NCBI GenBank assembly: GCA_017623935.1
Contig: JAGAOC010000030.1
Span: forward strand, 1 to 42,971
Length of the DNA stretch: 42,971 nucleotides
Source: Agathobacter sp.
GTDB taxonomy: Bacteria; Bacillota; Clostridia; Lachnospirales; Lachnospiraceae
Reading direction: 5' to 3'
The position numbers and the translations under genes are program-made. Under the pieces are notes generated by a model. The model made no database searches and was not told the origin of the DNA. It worked only from the letters and a program-made list of their open reading frames with translations. Below are positions 1 to 8,292 of this stretch, piece by piece. Every line of letters starts with the position of its first letter. Position 1 is the first letter of the stretch.

Positions 1-666
1 ATAAGAAGTTCCTACCTTAGGATGGGTTACAGTCAGATCTTTGTTTGTGACTGCCTTTTGGAAAGATTCATATAAACTGGAATTATGCACATAATCTGCG
101 CCGATTACGGTTTCTACATCAAACACATTCAGGCATCCGATCAGTCCGCTGACATGATCAGAATCATAATGAGATGAGATCAAATAATCGATCTTTTCAA
201 CGCCCTGTTTTTTCAGATAGGAAACCACAAAATCAGAAGAACTTCGATCGCCTCCATCATAGATCAGAACTTCATCTTCGGACATCGCCAAAATGGAAAG
301 TCCTTGTCTTACATCAAGAAAATGAACCTCCATATGAGCCTCAGCAGAGGAATCATCACCGGATGAATTACTGGAAACCTCAGAGGAAGCGTCATCAGAT
401 ATCTGAGAAGAGACCTCGGAGGAAGCATCCGCTATGGGCTCAGAAGACGAACTGTCAGGTGACTCCGAAGAGTCAGTGCCAGAGGTTGAACTGCTTGCAA
501 GTTCAGTGGAAGCAGTGTCGGATGCCTCGGAGGAAGTTTCGGGTGTCAAGGATGAAACTACACTGCTGCAGGAAGTGAGCAGGAGGCAGGAAAGTAACAG
601 ACAGATGAAGCTTCCAGTTCCTTTGAAAAAAGGTTGTTTTCGTTTGCGTTCATAAGAAGGTTTCAT
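1..666 (-). CDS. MBL-fold secreted lipoprotein, ComEC-like hydrolase domain (partial, C-terminus beyond window)
   Basis: Open on the minus strand from ATG at 666 to the window edge: 222 codons, no stop. Revcomp AAAGGAG lies 7 nt upstream of the ATG. The N-terminus is basic, then hydrophobic, ending in a lipobox LTSC with the lipidated Cys at about residue 33. Residues 34-110 are a Ser/Thr/Asp/Glu-rich linker, as in wall-spanning lipoproteins. From residue 111 an MBL fold starts, with HFLDVRQG, an IYDGGD strand and the metal motif HYDSDH at 166-171. The usual ComEC-like DVGQGD is DVRQGL here. The fold and metal motif are visible; a secreted phosphodiesterase or nuclease role is only inferred from the family. 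It stands alone, divergent from the ABC-F gene. Confidence 0.85.
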   Translation of the reverse strand, partial: MKPSYERKRKQPFFKGTGSFICLLLSCLLLTSCSSVVSSLTPETSSEASDTASTELASSSTSGTDSSESPDSSSSEPIADASSEVSSQISDDASSEVSSNSSGDDSSAEAHMEVHFLDVRQGLSILAMSEDEVLIYDGGDRSSSDFVVSYLKKQGVEKIDYLISSHYDSDHVSGLIGCLNVFDVETVIGADYVHNSSLYESFQKAVTNKDLTVTHPKVGTSY

Positions 667-731
667 AGGTTTACTCCTTTATCGTAAATTGTCGGTGGAG
701 TGGCTGGTGCCGTGTCCATAAATATAGATAT

Positions 732-761
732 AGTATAACATGGAACGACAATGTTAGTAAA
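732..761 (-). promoter_or_regulatory. Candidate promoter of the MBL lipoprotein gene
   Basis: On the minus strand, TTTACT (756-761) and TATACT (732-737) are 18 nt apart, about 65 nt upstream of the start codon. The match is fair but not perfect. It is arranged back to back with the ABC-F promoter. Confidence 0.45.
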
Positions 762-775
762 TGAGAAGATTTAAA

Positions 776-804
776 TTGACAAATATATCCTTTTCCGATA
801 GAAT
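776..804 (+). promoter_or_regulatory. Promoter of the ABC-F leader and gene
   Basis: Consensus TTGACA (776-781), a 17-nt spacer and TAGAAT (799-804). Transcription would start near 811, leaving a leader of about 255 nt before the ABC-F start codon. Confidence 0.85.
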
Positions 805-834
805 AAACCCAGATTATGTGAAAGAGGTGAAAAG

Positions 835-846
835 ATGAGAAGATAA
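835..846 (+). CDS. Leader peptide uORF, Met-Arg-Arg-stop
   Basis: ATG AGA AGA TAA follows a strong Shine-Dalgarno AAAGAGGTGA (821-830) at normal spacing, about 25 nt into the predicted transcript. A three-codon ORF with such a good ribosome binding site, upstream of an ABC-F gene and a terminator, fits the translation-sensing uORFs known from antibiotic-resistance attenuators (I recall a three-residue uORF at Listeria lmo0919). The ribosome-bound region is itself complementary to the downstream terminator, which supports a regulatory rather than a product role. Confidence 0.65.
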   Translation: MRR

Positions 847-955
847 TTCCTTTTGATAACATGTTGAGACAGGTACTTTGCGCGAGAAGTGCGCAGGTAC
901 GTTTTAGAAGCAGCGATTCCCAATGGATGAACTGTTTTATCATGTTGCCAAAAGT

Positions 956-984
956 GGATTATGATTCTCATAACCTCTTTTTTT
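956..984 (+). terminator. Intrinsic terminator in the ABC-F leader
   Basis: GGATTATGA (956-964), loop TTC, TCATAACC (968-975; one bulged A in the 5' arm), then T7 at 978-984. It lies 81 nt before the ABC-F start, so it must be read through for expression. Confidence 0.75.
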
Positions 985-1065
985 GTTGCAATAAATGAAA
1001 AGAACCCGCCAGAAAAAAGTTAAGAGAGAACATTCCAATTTGGCAGCAGAGAATTGGAGGTATAT

Positions 1066-2619
1066 ATGGCACAGATTAACGTAACGAATCTTACATTTAA
1101 TTATGAAGGTAGTTTTGACAATATTTTTGAAAAGGTCTCTTTTTCCATTGACACGAACTGGAAACTGGGATTTTTAGGGAGAAATGGAAAAGGAAAGACC
1201 ACTTTTTTAAATCTGCTGTTGGGAAAATACGAATACGAAGGAAGTATCAGCACTTCTACAGTCTTTGATTATTTTCCGTATGAGATAAGACCGGAATACC
1301 TTACCCAGTTTGCGGGGGATTTTTTAGAGGAATTAAAACCTTCCTGCGAACTGTGGAAAGTCTTATGTGAATTGGATCAGCTACAGGTGGATGCAGAGGT
1401 TTTATATCGTCCATTTGAGACTTTAAGCCACGGAGAGCGTACCAAGGTAATGCTGGCAGTGTTGTTCTCGGGAGAGAATGATTTTCTGCTGATCGACGAA
1501 CCCACCAATCATTTGGATAAAGATTCCAGAGAGATCATAAAGGACTACTTGAAACAGAAAAAAGGATTTATTCTGGTATCCCATGACAGAGATCTGCTAG
1601 ATGCTTGTATCGATCATGTATTGGTGCTGAATCGTTGTTCCATTGAAGTACAGAGTGGGAATTTTTCTAGTTGGTGGGAAAATAAGAACAGAAAAGACAA
1701 TTTTTCCCGTATGGAAAATGAGAAGCACAAAAAAGAGATTGATAAGTTAAAGAAAGCTTCCGAGCGAACGAGACAGTGGGCAGACAAAAGCGAAAGCTCT
1801 AAGATCGGATTTGATCCTACCAAAGAACATGATAGAAGCATTTCCACCCGGGCATATATTGGGGCAAAGACCAAGAAAATGCAGAGCAGGGTAAAGCAGA
1901 TGGAGGATCGGATCGACCGGGAGATCGCGGAGAAAGAGGGCTTGTTGCAGGATATCGAGTCGCCGGTAGACTTAAAGATCATGCCTTTAAGCCATCATAA
2001 AGAAGTGCTGCTTTCTGCTAGAGAATACAGTCTGCGATATGAAGACGCAAAGGAGCCATTGTTTACAGATCTGACCTTTGAGCTGCGTCAGGGAGACAGA
2101 CTTTTCCTAAATGGCAAGAATGGCTGTGGAAAATCCAGCCTTATCAAGGCAATCTTACGGAAACTATCTCAGCAAACGAACAGGCAGGATCTGACCCTTC
2201 CGGTGTGGGGAAAAGGAGCAGAAGAATCGGGAGGGTTGTCCATAGCATCCGGTCTTGTGGTCTCTTATATCAACCAGGATACGTCCTTTTTGAAAGGAAA
2301 TATCAAAGATTTCTGCAGGGAAAAAGGGTTAGAAGAAAGTCTTTTTTGCAGTATCTTAAGGCAGTTGGATATGGAACGGGTGCAGTTTTCAAAGAATATG
2401 GAAGATTTTTCCGAGGGGCAGAAGAAAAAGGTGCTGATCGCCGCAAGCCTTATGACCCCGGCACATTTGTATATCTGGGATGAACCGTTAAATTACATTG
2501 ACGTATTTTCCAGAATGCAGATTGAAAAACTGCTTCTGACCTATCAGCCTACCATGCTCTTAGTGGAGCATGATGTGATGTTTCGTGAGAAGATCGCCAC
2601 GGGGGTAGTGGAACTGTAA
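1066..2619 (+). CDS. Lsa-like ABC-F ribosomal protection ATPase
   Basis: A 517-residue soluble twin-ATPase protein. ABC-F proteins bind the ribosomal E site and dislodge antibiotics; the Lsa/Vga/VmlR group gives lincosamide, pleuromutilin and streptogramin A resistance. ABC1: Walker A GRNGKGKT at 38-45, signature LSHGE at 120-124, DEPTNHLD at 144-151. A charged helical linker follows at about 190-310, the domain that reaches the peptidyl-transferase centre. ABC2: Walker A GKNGCGKS at 350-357, a degenerate signature FSEGQ and DEPLNYID. No membrane segments. ATG 1066 is chosen over an upstream in-frame TTG (1054) because GGAGG at 1056-1060 serves it. Lsa-like subfamily placement is from sequence feel; the drug spectrum is untested. 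The leader suggests drug-inducible attenuation. Confidence 0.93.
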   Translation: MAQINVTNLTFNYEGSFDNIFEKVSFSIDTNWKLGFLGRNGKGKTTFLNLLLGKYEYEGSISTSTVFDYFPYEIRPEYLTQFAGDFLEELKPSCELWKVLCELDQLQVDAEVLYRPFETLSHGERTKVMLAVLFSGENDFLLIDEPTNHLDKDSREIIKDYLKQKKGFILVSHDRDLLDACIDHVLVLNRCSIEVQSGNFSSWWENKNRKDNFSRMENEKHKKEIDKLKKASERTRQWADKSESSKIGFDPTKEHDRSISTRAYIGAKTKKMQSRVKQMEDRIDREIAEKEGLLQDIESPVDLKIMPLSHHKEVLLSAREYSLRYEDAKEPLFTDLTFELRQGDRLFLNGKNGCGKSSLIKAILRKLSQQTNRQDLTLPVWGKGAEESGGLSIASGLVVSYINQDTSFLKGNIKDFCREKGLEESLFCSILRQLDMERVQFSKNMEDFSEGQKKKVLIAASLMTPAHLYIWDEPLNYIDVFSRMQIEKLLLTYQPTMLLVEHDVMFREKIATGVVEL

Positions 2620-2736
2620 GGTGCTGTGAAGAAAACCTTAGAAGTGGTTGAGGTGGAAGGTGTTGTGAAGAAAACCTTAGAAGTGACGGAACTGGAAGGT
2701 GTTGTGAAGAACACCTTAAGAGTGGTGAAACTGTGA
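2620..2736 (+). repeat. 39-bp tandem repeat, three copies, in frame after the ABC-F stop
   Basis: Three adjacent 39-bp units (2620-2658, 2659-2697, 2698-2736) each begin GGTGYTGTGAAGAA. They follow the TAA of the ABC-F gene directly and stay open in its frame until TGA at 2734-2736, encoding 13-residue units such as GVVKKTLEVTELE. The last residues of the ABC-F protein (GVVEL) look like part of the same unit. The third unit holds an 8-bp stem AAGGTGTT/AACACCTT without a T tract. Confidence 0.85.
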
Positions 2737-2778
2737 ATAGGCGCCAGTGAATGGAATAAACATGGAAGAGTGCGAAAG

Positions 2779-3690
2779 ATGAGAAAACGAGTATACAGTG
2801 GGATTGTGGTAAGTATTTTGTTGGCTATGATCATGGTTTATAGCTATCAGGCAGAGAAAGAGAACGTAAGTCGGGTGGAGTTTGAAAGTACACCGGAATT
2901 GATCCAGGAGGAGAGCTACAGCGAGAAATATGAGGATTTGAGTACTTTTCCGATGCAATGTATTCTCTTAGAAAATGGAAATCTGGTAAGATTATTTCAT
3001 AATGTATGTAGAGAAGATAAGCCTGTTCCAACAGTACAGATCTTTGATATTTATGATACAAAGGAAAATAAAGTGCTAAAAGAAACTGATATTTCTGAAT
3101 ATCACTTTTGGCCCCTTAGTATCGAATGTGGAGTATTTGAAGGCGGATTTTATATAAAGAGCAAGGCGTATTCCTCTTTTCTGGTATTTAGCAATGAAGG
3201 AGAGTTTTTGAAGAAGATCTCTTTTCCAGAAGATGTGGAATGTGTCTGTTTGTCAGAGGATCTTACTCTTATGGCTTATCAACAAAGCATTTTGACAGAA
3301 GATGAGAGTTTTCTTATGCTAAAAGATCTGGTGGATGGAACAGAAAAAGAAGTGTATCAAAATCAGTTTGAAGAAGGCAAAGTATCAGGTTTTTTGGAAA
3401 TCTCTTTTCGTGCAGATCAGACTGGACTCTATTTCCGGGGAATGACGAATCCGATACCCGAAGAGCAGAGCCTCGATTGTTATGGGACCTTGGAGTTAAG
3501 CACTGGAGAGATTACTTTTACAGAGCAGTATCATGGAGATCTGCCACAGACACCTTATGATGATATAATGGACGGAGACTCAGGGATCACAGATATCTTG
3601 TATGATGAAATGTCCGGTACCTTGTATATGCAAAGATATGATATGGAACTGCTGCAATATGTGGTGGAACGAGCTGTAATAAAAAAGTAG
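2779..3690 (+). CDS. Membrane-anchored protein of unknown function
   Basis: Not recognised. 303 residues from ATG 2779 (GGAAGAG 8 nt upstream; an in-frame GTG at 2770 is less likely). Residues 5-23 are a hydrophobic segment with no Cys lipobox, so the protein is probably a signal-anchored extracytoplasmic protein. The rest is soluble, rich in acidic and aromatic residues and short beta-strand-like stretches (FDIYDTKENKVL, FLVFSNEGEFLKKISF) that recall beta-propeller blades. That fold is only an impression. It may share the ABC-F transcript, since no T-tract terminator separates them, and it ends at a strong terminator. Confidence 0.7.
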   Translation: MRKRVYSGIVVSILLAMIMVYSYQAEKENVSRVEFESTPELIQEESYSEKYEDLSTFPMQCILLENGNLVRLFHNVCREDKPVPTVQIFDIYDTKENKVLKETDISEYHFWPLSIECGVFEGGFYIKSKAYSSFLVFSNEGEFLKKISFPEDVECVCLSEDLTLMAYQQSILTEDESFLMLKDLVDGTEKEVYQNQFEEGKVSGFLEISFRADQTGLYFRGMTNPIPEEQSLDCYGTLELSTGEITFTEQYHGDLPQTPYDDIMDGDSGITDILYDEMSGTLYMQRYDMELLQYVVERAVIKK

Positions 3691-3719
3691 ATTATGCAGA
3701 AAAAGTCAGTTGATTTTTC

Positions 3720-3766
3720 CCTCTTTTCTATCTAAAATAGAAGATAGAAGAGAGGTTTTTCTTTTT
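3720..3766 (+). terminator. Intrinsic terminator after the unknown membrane protein
   Basis: A 14-bp stem (3720-3733 with 3742-3755, one G-U pair), 8-nt loop, then TTTTTCTTTTT. Confidence 0.85.
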
Positions 3767-3801
3767 CTGGGAAATCCTTTTATGTATTTGGAGGCGGTAT
3801 T

Positions 3802-5769
3802 TTGGATAAGGAACGTAAGCGTTATTTTGAACAGCTGTCAGAACTCTATCCTACCATTGGGAAGGCATCAGCTGAGATCATTAATTTACAATCAATTTTA
3901 TATTTACCGAAAGGAACAGAGCATTTTCTTTCGGATATTCATGGGGAACATGAGGCGTTTTCCCATGTGCTCCGTAATGGATCCGGGGCAGTACGGAAGA
4001 AGATCGATGATGTATTCGGGCATACTTTAAGTACGGCGGATAAGGCAGCTTTAGCAACTTTGATCTATTATCCAAGCCGGAAAATGGAGTTGGTGAAGAA
4101 ACAGGAACCGGACATGGAGAATTGGTATAAGATCACATTATATCGACTCATCGAAGTTTGTAAGACAGTGTCTTCCAAGTATACCCGCTCTAAGGTGAGA
4201 AAAGCTCTGCCGGCAGAATATGCCTATGTCATTGAAGAGTTGATCACAGAGAAGCAGGAAGTGTTAAATAAAGAAGCCTATTATGAAGCCATCGTTAATA
4301 CCATCGTGGAACTGGGGCAGACAGAGAATTTTATCATTGCTTTGGCTGAATTGATCCAGAAATTGGTTATTGATCATCTTCATATTTTAGGGGACATTTT
4401 TGATAGAGGTCCTTCTCCACACAGGATCATGGATAAGCTCTGTTATTATCATTCTTTTGATATTCAGTGGGGCAATCATGACATGGTCTGGATGGGGGCT
4501 GCAGCAGGACAGCTTGCCTGCATTGCCAGCGTGATCCGAACCAGTATCCGTTATGGGAATCTGGATCTTTTGGAAGAAGGATATGGAATCAATATGCTGC
4601 CATTAGCGACGTTTGCCATGAAGGCTTATGCAGATGACCCTTGTGACCGCTTTGTGGAAAAAAGCGTAGAAGGCACCACAAGCCCTATGGAAAACGATAT
4701 GATCCGGAAAATGCACAAAGCCATTGCCATTATCCGATTTAAGCTGGAAGGGCAGCTCATTCAGAAATGGCCGGAATATGGCATGGAGAACCGGTGTCTC
4801 CTTCATCGGATTGATTTTGAGACGGGAACCGTGGAGATCGATGGACATCGGTATAAGATGATGGATCTGAATTTCCCGACCATTTCTAAGGAAGATCCTT
4901 ATGGGCTCTCAGAAGAGGAATTAGAGGTTATGACGCGACTTCGTTCTTCCTTTGTGCACTGTGAGAAATTACAGAAACATGTGCAGCTTCTTTTGAAAAA
5001 AGGAAGTATGTATAAAGTATACAACGGAAATCTTCTCTACCATGGATGTATTCCAATGAATGAAGATGGAAGTTTTACAAAAGTGAATATATATGGAAAA
5101 GAATACAACGGTAAGGCATTGTATGATGTGTTAGAGTCTTATGTGAGAAAAGCCTTTTTCTCCACAGATCCGAAGGAGCGGGAGAAAGGTCAGGATATGA
5201 TCTGGTATATCTGGACGGCACCGAATTCTCCAATCTATGGACGGCACAAGATGGCGACTTTTGAACGGTATTTCTTAGAGGAAGAGGCTATGAAGCACGA
5301 ATCTAAGAATCCTTACTATAAGCTCATTGATAAGCCGGAAACGGCAGATGCAATCTTAGAAGAGTTTGGATTATCCGGAGATCGGGTTCATATTATCAAC
5401 GGCCATGTACCGGTGCGAAAGATCGCAGGAGAGAGCCCGGTAAAATGTAACGGTAAAGTCATCATCATTGATGGTGGATTTTCCAAGACCTACCACAGTA
5501 AGACCGGTATTGCGGGCTATACCTTGACCTATAACTCCTATGGACTTTCCTTAACGGCACATCAGCCTTTTGAGTCTGCGGAGAATGCGATCCGAGATGA
5601 GTTAGATATTGTGTCTAAGCGAGAGGTTGTAGAGTATGTAGGCCGAAGGATCTTAGTGGGAGATACGGATGATGGAATGAGGATGAAGGCAAGGATTGAC
5701 GATATCAAAGAATTGATCAAGGCTTACCAGTCCGGTGAGATCGCAGAAAGAGATCAGAGGGAATTTTAG
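3802..5769 (+). CDS. fbp: Fructose-1,6-bisphosphatase, class III
   Basis: A 655-residue cytoplasmic enzyme that hydrolyses fructose-1,6-bisphosphate to fructose-6-phosphate in gluconeogenesis. Class III is the large Firmicute type, of calcineurin-like metallophosphatase fold, and the length is typical. Metal-ligand motifs are SDIHGEH (44-50), GDIFDRG (197-203), GNHD (224-227) and, late in the protein, NGHVPV. The start is TTG at 3802, set by GGAGG 3790-3794 with 7-nt spacing and by the family N-terminus; TTG starts are weak and may limit expression. It sits alone between a terminator and a promoter, so it is probably monocistronic. Confidence 0.95.
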   Translation: MDKERKRYFEQLSELYPTIGKASAEIINLQSILYLPKGTEHFLSDIHGEHEAFSHVLRNGSGAVRKKIDDVFGHTLSTADKAALATLIYYPSRKMELVKKQEPDMENWYKITLYRLIEVCKTVSSKYTRSKVRKALPAEYAYVIEELITEKQEVLNKEAYYEAIVNTIVELGQTENFIIALAELIQKLVIDHLHILGDIFDRGPSPHRIMDKLCYYHSFDIQWGNHDMVWMGAAAGQLACIASVIRTSIRYGNLDLLEEGYGINMLPLATFAMKAYADDPCDRFVEKSVEGTTSPMENDMIRKMHKAIAIIRFKLEGQLIQKWPEYGMENRCLLHRIDFETGTVEIDGHRYKMMDLNFPTISKEDPYGLSEEELEVMTRLRSSFVHCEKLQKHVQLLLKKGSMYKVYNGNLLYHGCIPMNEDGSFTKVNIYGKEYNGKALYDVLESYVRKAFFSTDPKEREKGQDMIWYIWTAPNSPIYGRHKMATFERYFLEEEAMKHESKNPYYKLIDKPETADAILEEFGLSGDRVHIINGHVPVRKIAGESPVKCNGKVIIIDGGFSKTYHSKTGIAGYTLTYNSYGLSLTAHQPFESAENAIRDELDIVSKREVVEYVGRRILVGDTDDGMRMKARIDDIKELIKAYQSGEIAERDQREF

Positions 5770-5809
5770 TTTTTCTCATAAGAAGAAATATTGCGAACAA
5801 GAGTTTGCG

Positions 5810-5838
5810 TTTACAAAGGCAATTTCAGATGATACAAT
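5810..5838 (+). promoter_or_regulatory. Promoter of the coiled-coil protein gene
   Basis: TTTACA (5810-5815), 17 nt, TACAAT (5833-5838), with a predicted start near 5845 and a 29-nt leader. Confidence 0.75.
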
Positions 5839-5873
5839 AGAGCAATATGGGAACGACCAATGGAGGAATTATT

Positions 5874-6539
5874 ATGTTGGGATTGTTCAAGCGGCTTAAG
5901 GCGAGACGGATCAGAACGGACAGCCCCAGAAAAAAGCTTGAAAGGATACGGAGAAAGTTGGAAAATCAAGATTACTTATTGAGTCAGATAGATGAGTTCA
6001 GAGAGAAAGCAATGCAGTTACAGGAACTGCTTGTTTCCAGAGAATCCAAAGCAAAAGAATTGCAGACAATCGTTGAAGAAAGAGAAGTAAAAGCCGAAGA
6101 ACTGCAGCATATTTTAGATGAGCGTCAGGAGAAGGCTGATGGGATCACTGCAGAAGTTTCTAAGAAGATCAATGTGTTGATCGAGAAAGTTGCCCAGAAG
6201 ATGGATGAAGTAGAAGCTTCCATGAAAGCAGAACTGGCAAATGGTAACGAGCTTTCTGCACAGCAGGCGCAGCAGTTAAAAGATACCTTAACTGAAGTGA
6301 CCGCCCAGTTGGAGACCATCAAAGGAGAGCTTTCCGAGAAGATTCACTCTGAAAATGTGATATGCTATAGAAATATGGCTGATCTTATGAAGGGAATCGA
6401 GGACAAGCTGGATGATTTTGCAGTACTTCAGGATACTGTAGATACGAATAAGAAGCTTTCTATCTTAGGAATTGTGCTGGGAGGCGTTAATTTAATCGCT
6501 CTTATTGCATTAATCCTTGTTTCTTTTGGTATAATTTAA
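5874..6539 (+). CDS. Tail-anchored coiled-coil membrane protein
   Basis: Function unknown. 221 residues from ATG 5874 (GGAGG 5862-5866); an upstream ATG at 5847 lacks a ribosome binding site. The N-terminus is strongly basic (LFKRLKARRIR). Residues 20-190 are almost all charged helix, predicted coiled coil. Residues 52-91 hold three 14-residue repeats of the type EREVKAEELQ. The C-terminal 25 residues are a single hydrophobic segment ending at the stop, so the coil faces the cytoplasm with a C-tail anchor. It has its own promoter and terminator. A scaffold or division/cytoskeleton-like role is possible but not shown. Confidence 0.75.
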   Translation: MLGLFKRLKARRIRTDSPRKKLERIRRKLENQDYLLSQIDEFREKAMQLQELLVSRESKAKELQTIVEEREVKAEELQHILDERQEKADGITAEVSKKINVLIEKVAQKMDEVEASMKAELANGNELSAQQAQQLKDTLTEVTAQLETIKGELSEKIHSENVICYRNMADLMKGIEDKLDDFAVLQDTVDTNKKLSILGIVLGGVNLIALIALILVSFGII

Positions 6540-6553
6540 TGAATCAGTATTTG

Positions 6554-6588
6554 AATGCAATTCCTGTATAGGAATTGCATTTTCCTTT
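6554..6588 (+). terminator. Intrinsic terminator after the coiled-coil gene
   Basis: A perfect 11-bp stem AATGCAATTCC/GGAATTGCATT with loop TGTATA, then TTTTCCTTT. It lies 31 nt before the pyrophosphatase gene, for which I found no clear separate promoter, so partial readthrough is possible. Confidence 0.75.
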
Positions 6589-6618
6589 AGCAAGAGAAAA
6601 TTCTTAAAGGAGGAAAGT

Positions 6619-8292
6619 ATGGAAGGAAAGAAAGTTTGGGTAGTAGGACATAAGAATCCGGATACGGACTCCATATGTGCAGCTATTGCCTATGCAAATT
6701 ATAAAAATCTGGTAGAAGAAGATACAAAGACCGAAGGGGCTAAGACTGTCTATGTTCCAAAGAGAGCGGGAAAAGTCAACGCGGAGACAGCGTATGTGTT
6801 GAATTATTTTCATATGAAAGCCCCAGAGCTCATTAATGACGTGGGAACCCAGATCAAAGATATTTCTATTAGAAGAACGGAAGGAGTAGACAGCCATATT
6901 TCCATGAAAAAAGCATGGGAAATGATGAAGATCTTAAAGGTTGTTACTCTGCCGGTGGTAAATAAACGGAACAAATTAGAAGGTCTTATCGTTACTGGGG
7001 ATATTGCAAAATCCTACATGGACGTGTACGATAATTCCATTTTGTCTATCGCTCGTACACCGTATCGGAACATTATCGAGACTTTGGAAGGACGCCTGCT
7101 TTCAGGAAATGAGCATGGATATTTTGTCCGGGGAAAAGTTGTAGTAGGTGTGGGAAGTGCAGCCGCTCTTGAGAATGCAGTAGAGCCGGACGATCTGGTC
7201 ATTATCGGAGACCGGGAGGAATCTCAGTTAGTATCGATTGCCTCTAACTGTAGTTGCATGATCGTAACAGGAGGCTTTGAAGTAAGTCAGGAAGTGTTAG
7301 AAGCTGCAGAGCGAAGAGAAGTGGTAGTGATCAGCACACCATATGATACTTTTACCACAGCCCGTATGATCAATCAGAGTATGCCGATCAAATTTTTCAT
7401 GACAAAAGAAAACCTGATCTATTTTAACATGGAAGACTATCTGGATGAATTAAGAGATGCAGTCAGCAAGATCCGTCACAGAGACTTCCCAGTGGTAGAC
7501 GAGAACCAGAACTATGTGGGAATGTTCTCTCGAAGAAACTTATTAAATACCCAGAAAAAACAGGTGATCTTAGTGGATCATAATGAAAAATCCCAAGCAG
7601 TTTATAATATTGAGGAAGCAGAGATCTTAGAGATCATCGATCATCATAGATTAGGAAGCTTAGAGACTATGGCACCGGTATATTTTAGAAACCAGCCATT
7701 GGGATGTACTTCCACCATCATCTATCAGATGTATCAGGAGAAAAATCTAGAGATCACACCGGAGATCGCAGGACTGTTATGTGCAGCCATCTTATCTGAC
7801 ACGTTAATGTTCCGTTCTCCAACCTGTACAGAGATTGACAAAATGGCAGCCACACAGCTGGCAGAGATCGCAGGGATCGATGTAAGAGAATTTGCTCTTA
7901 AGATGTTTGAAGCAGGAAGTAATTTTGACAGTAAGACTGAACAGGAAATATTAAATCAGGATTTTAAAATCTTCCATTCCGGTACGATTACCTTCGGTGT
8001 GGGTCAGGTCAGCGCCATGAGCGAGACAGAACTGGCAAAAGTACAAAAAAGGATCCAGCCGTTCCTACCACAGATGTTAGGGGAGAAAAAGCTGGATATG
8101 ATCTTTATCATGTTAACAGATATTTTAAACGAATCCACTCATTTGATCTGTTATGGCGATGACGCGGCAGCAGTTGTGCAGCAGGCATACAGACAGATCC
8201 CTGGGGAAGAGGGTGTCCTGCTAAAAGGAGTAGTATCCCGTAAGAAGCAGTTGATCCCGGATCTTATGAGTACCCTTGCAGAGCGTTCATAG
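6619..8292 (+). CDS. ppaC: Manganese-dependent (family II) inorganic pyrophosphatase with CBS and DRTGG domains
   Basis: 557 residues; hydrolyses pyrophosphate in the cytoplasm and pulls biosynthetic reactions forward. The DHH-family catalytic motifs are GHKNPDTDS (10-18), VDHNE (319-323) and DHH (341-343). Between the first and second lies an insert of about 250 residues: CBS (about 72-130), DRTGG (about 135-245) and a second CBS (about 250-310). In this subfamily CBS domains bind adenine nucleotides and tune activity. The C-terminal DHHA2 domain follows. ATG 6619 has AAAGGAGG upstream. The 3' end overlaps the convergent AraC gene by 29 bp. Confidence 0.95.
   Translation: MEGKKVWVVGHKNPDTDSICAAIAYANYKNLVEEDTKTEGAKTVYVPKRAGKVNAETAYVLNYFHMKAPELINDVGTQIKDISIRRTEGVDSHISMKKAWEMMKILKVVTLPVVNKRNKLEGLIVTGDIAKSYMDVYDNSILSIARTPYRNIIETLEGRLLSGNEHGYFVRGKVVVGVGSAAALENAVEPDDLVIIGDREESQLVSIASNCSCMIVTGGFEVSQEVLEAAERREVVVISTPYDTFTTARMINQSMPIKFFMTKENLIYFNMEDYLDELRDAVSKIRHRDFPVVDENQNYVGMFSRRNLLNTQKKQVILVDHNEKSQAVYNIEEAEILEIIDHHRLGSLETMAPVYFRNQPLGCTSTIIYQMYQEKNLEITPEIAGLLCAAILSDTLMFRSPTCTEIDKMAATQLAEIAGIDVREFALKMFEAGSNFDSKTEQEILNQDFKIFHSGTITFGVGQVSAMSETELAKVQKRIQPFLPQMLGEKKLDMIFIMLTDILNESTHLICYGDDAAAVVQQAYRQIPGEEGVLLKGVVSRKKQLIPDLMSTLAERS

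Larger units (their letters stand above)
821..984 (+). promoter_or_regulatory. Attenuator leader of the ABC-F gene (antiterminator against terminator)
   Basis: The leader can fold two ways. In one, a local terminator forms at 956-984. In the other, 821-850 (uORF SD, start, codons and stop) pairs with 956-980: 821-828 with 973-980, 835-841 with 965-971, and 843-850 with 956-962 with small bulges. The helix continues inward as 851-863 with 941-953 and 865-872 with 932-939, capped by a hairpin at 873-883/891-900. This long hairpin would sequester the terminator. Pairing was found by eye; which state prevails with drug is inference. Confidence 0.65.

Noticed and set aside
174-578. 134-codon plus-strand frame
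   Set aside because: Antisense to the MBL lipoprotein; rich in Arg, Gln and His as expected for a shadow frame.
2620-2736. CRISPR array
   Set aside because: The units abut each other with no unique spacers, and there are no cas genes.
2544-2834. Minus-strand frame with repeated KVFFTTPS-like peptide
   Set aside because: It is the reverse reading of the 39-bp repeats and overlaps the ABC-F gene; no start signal.
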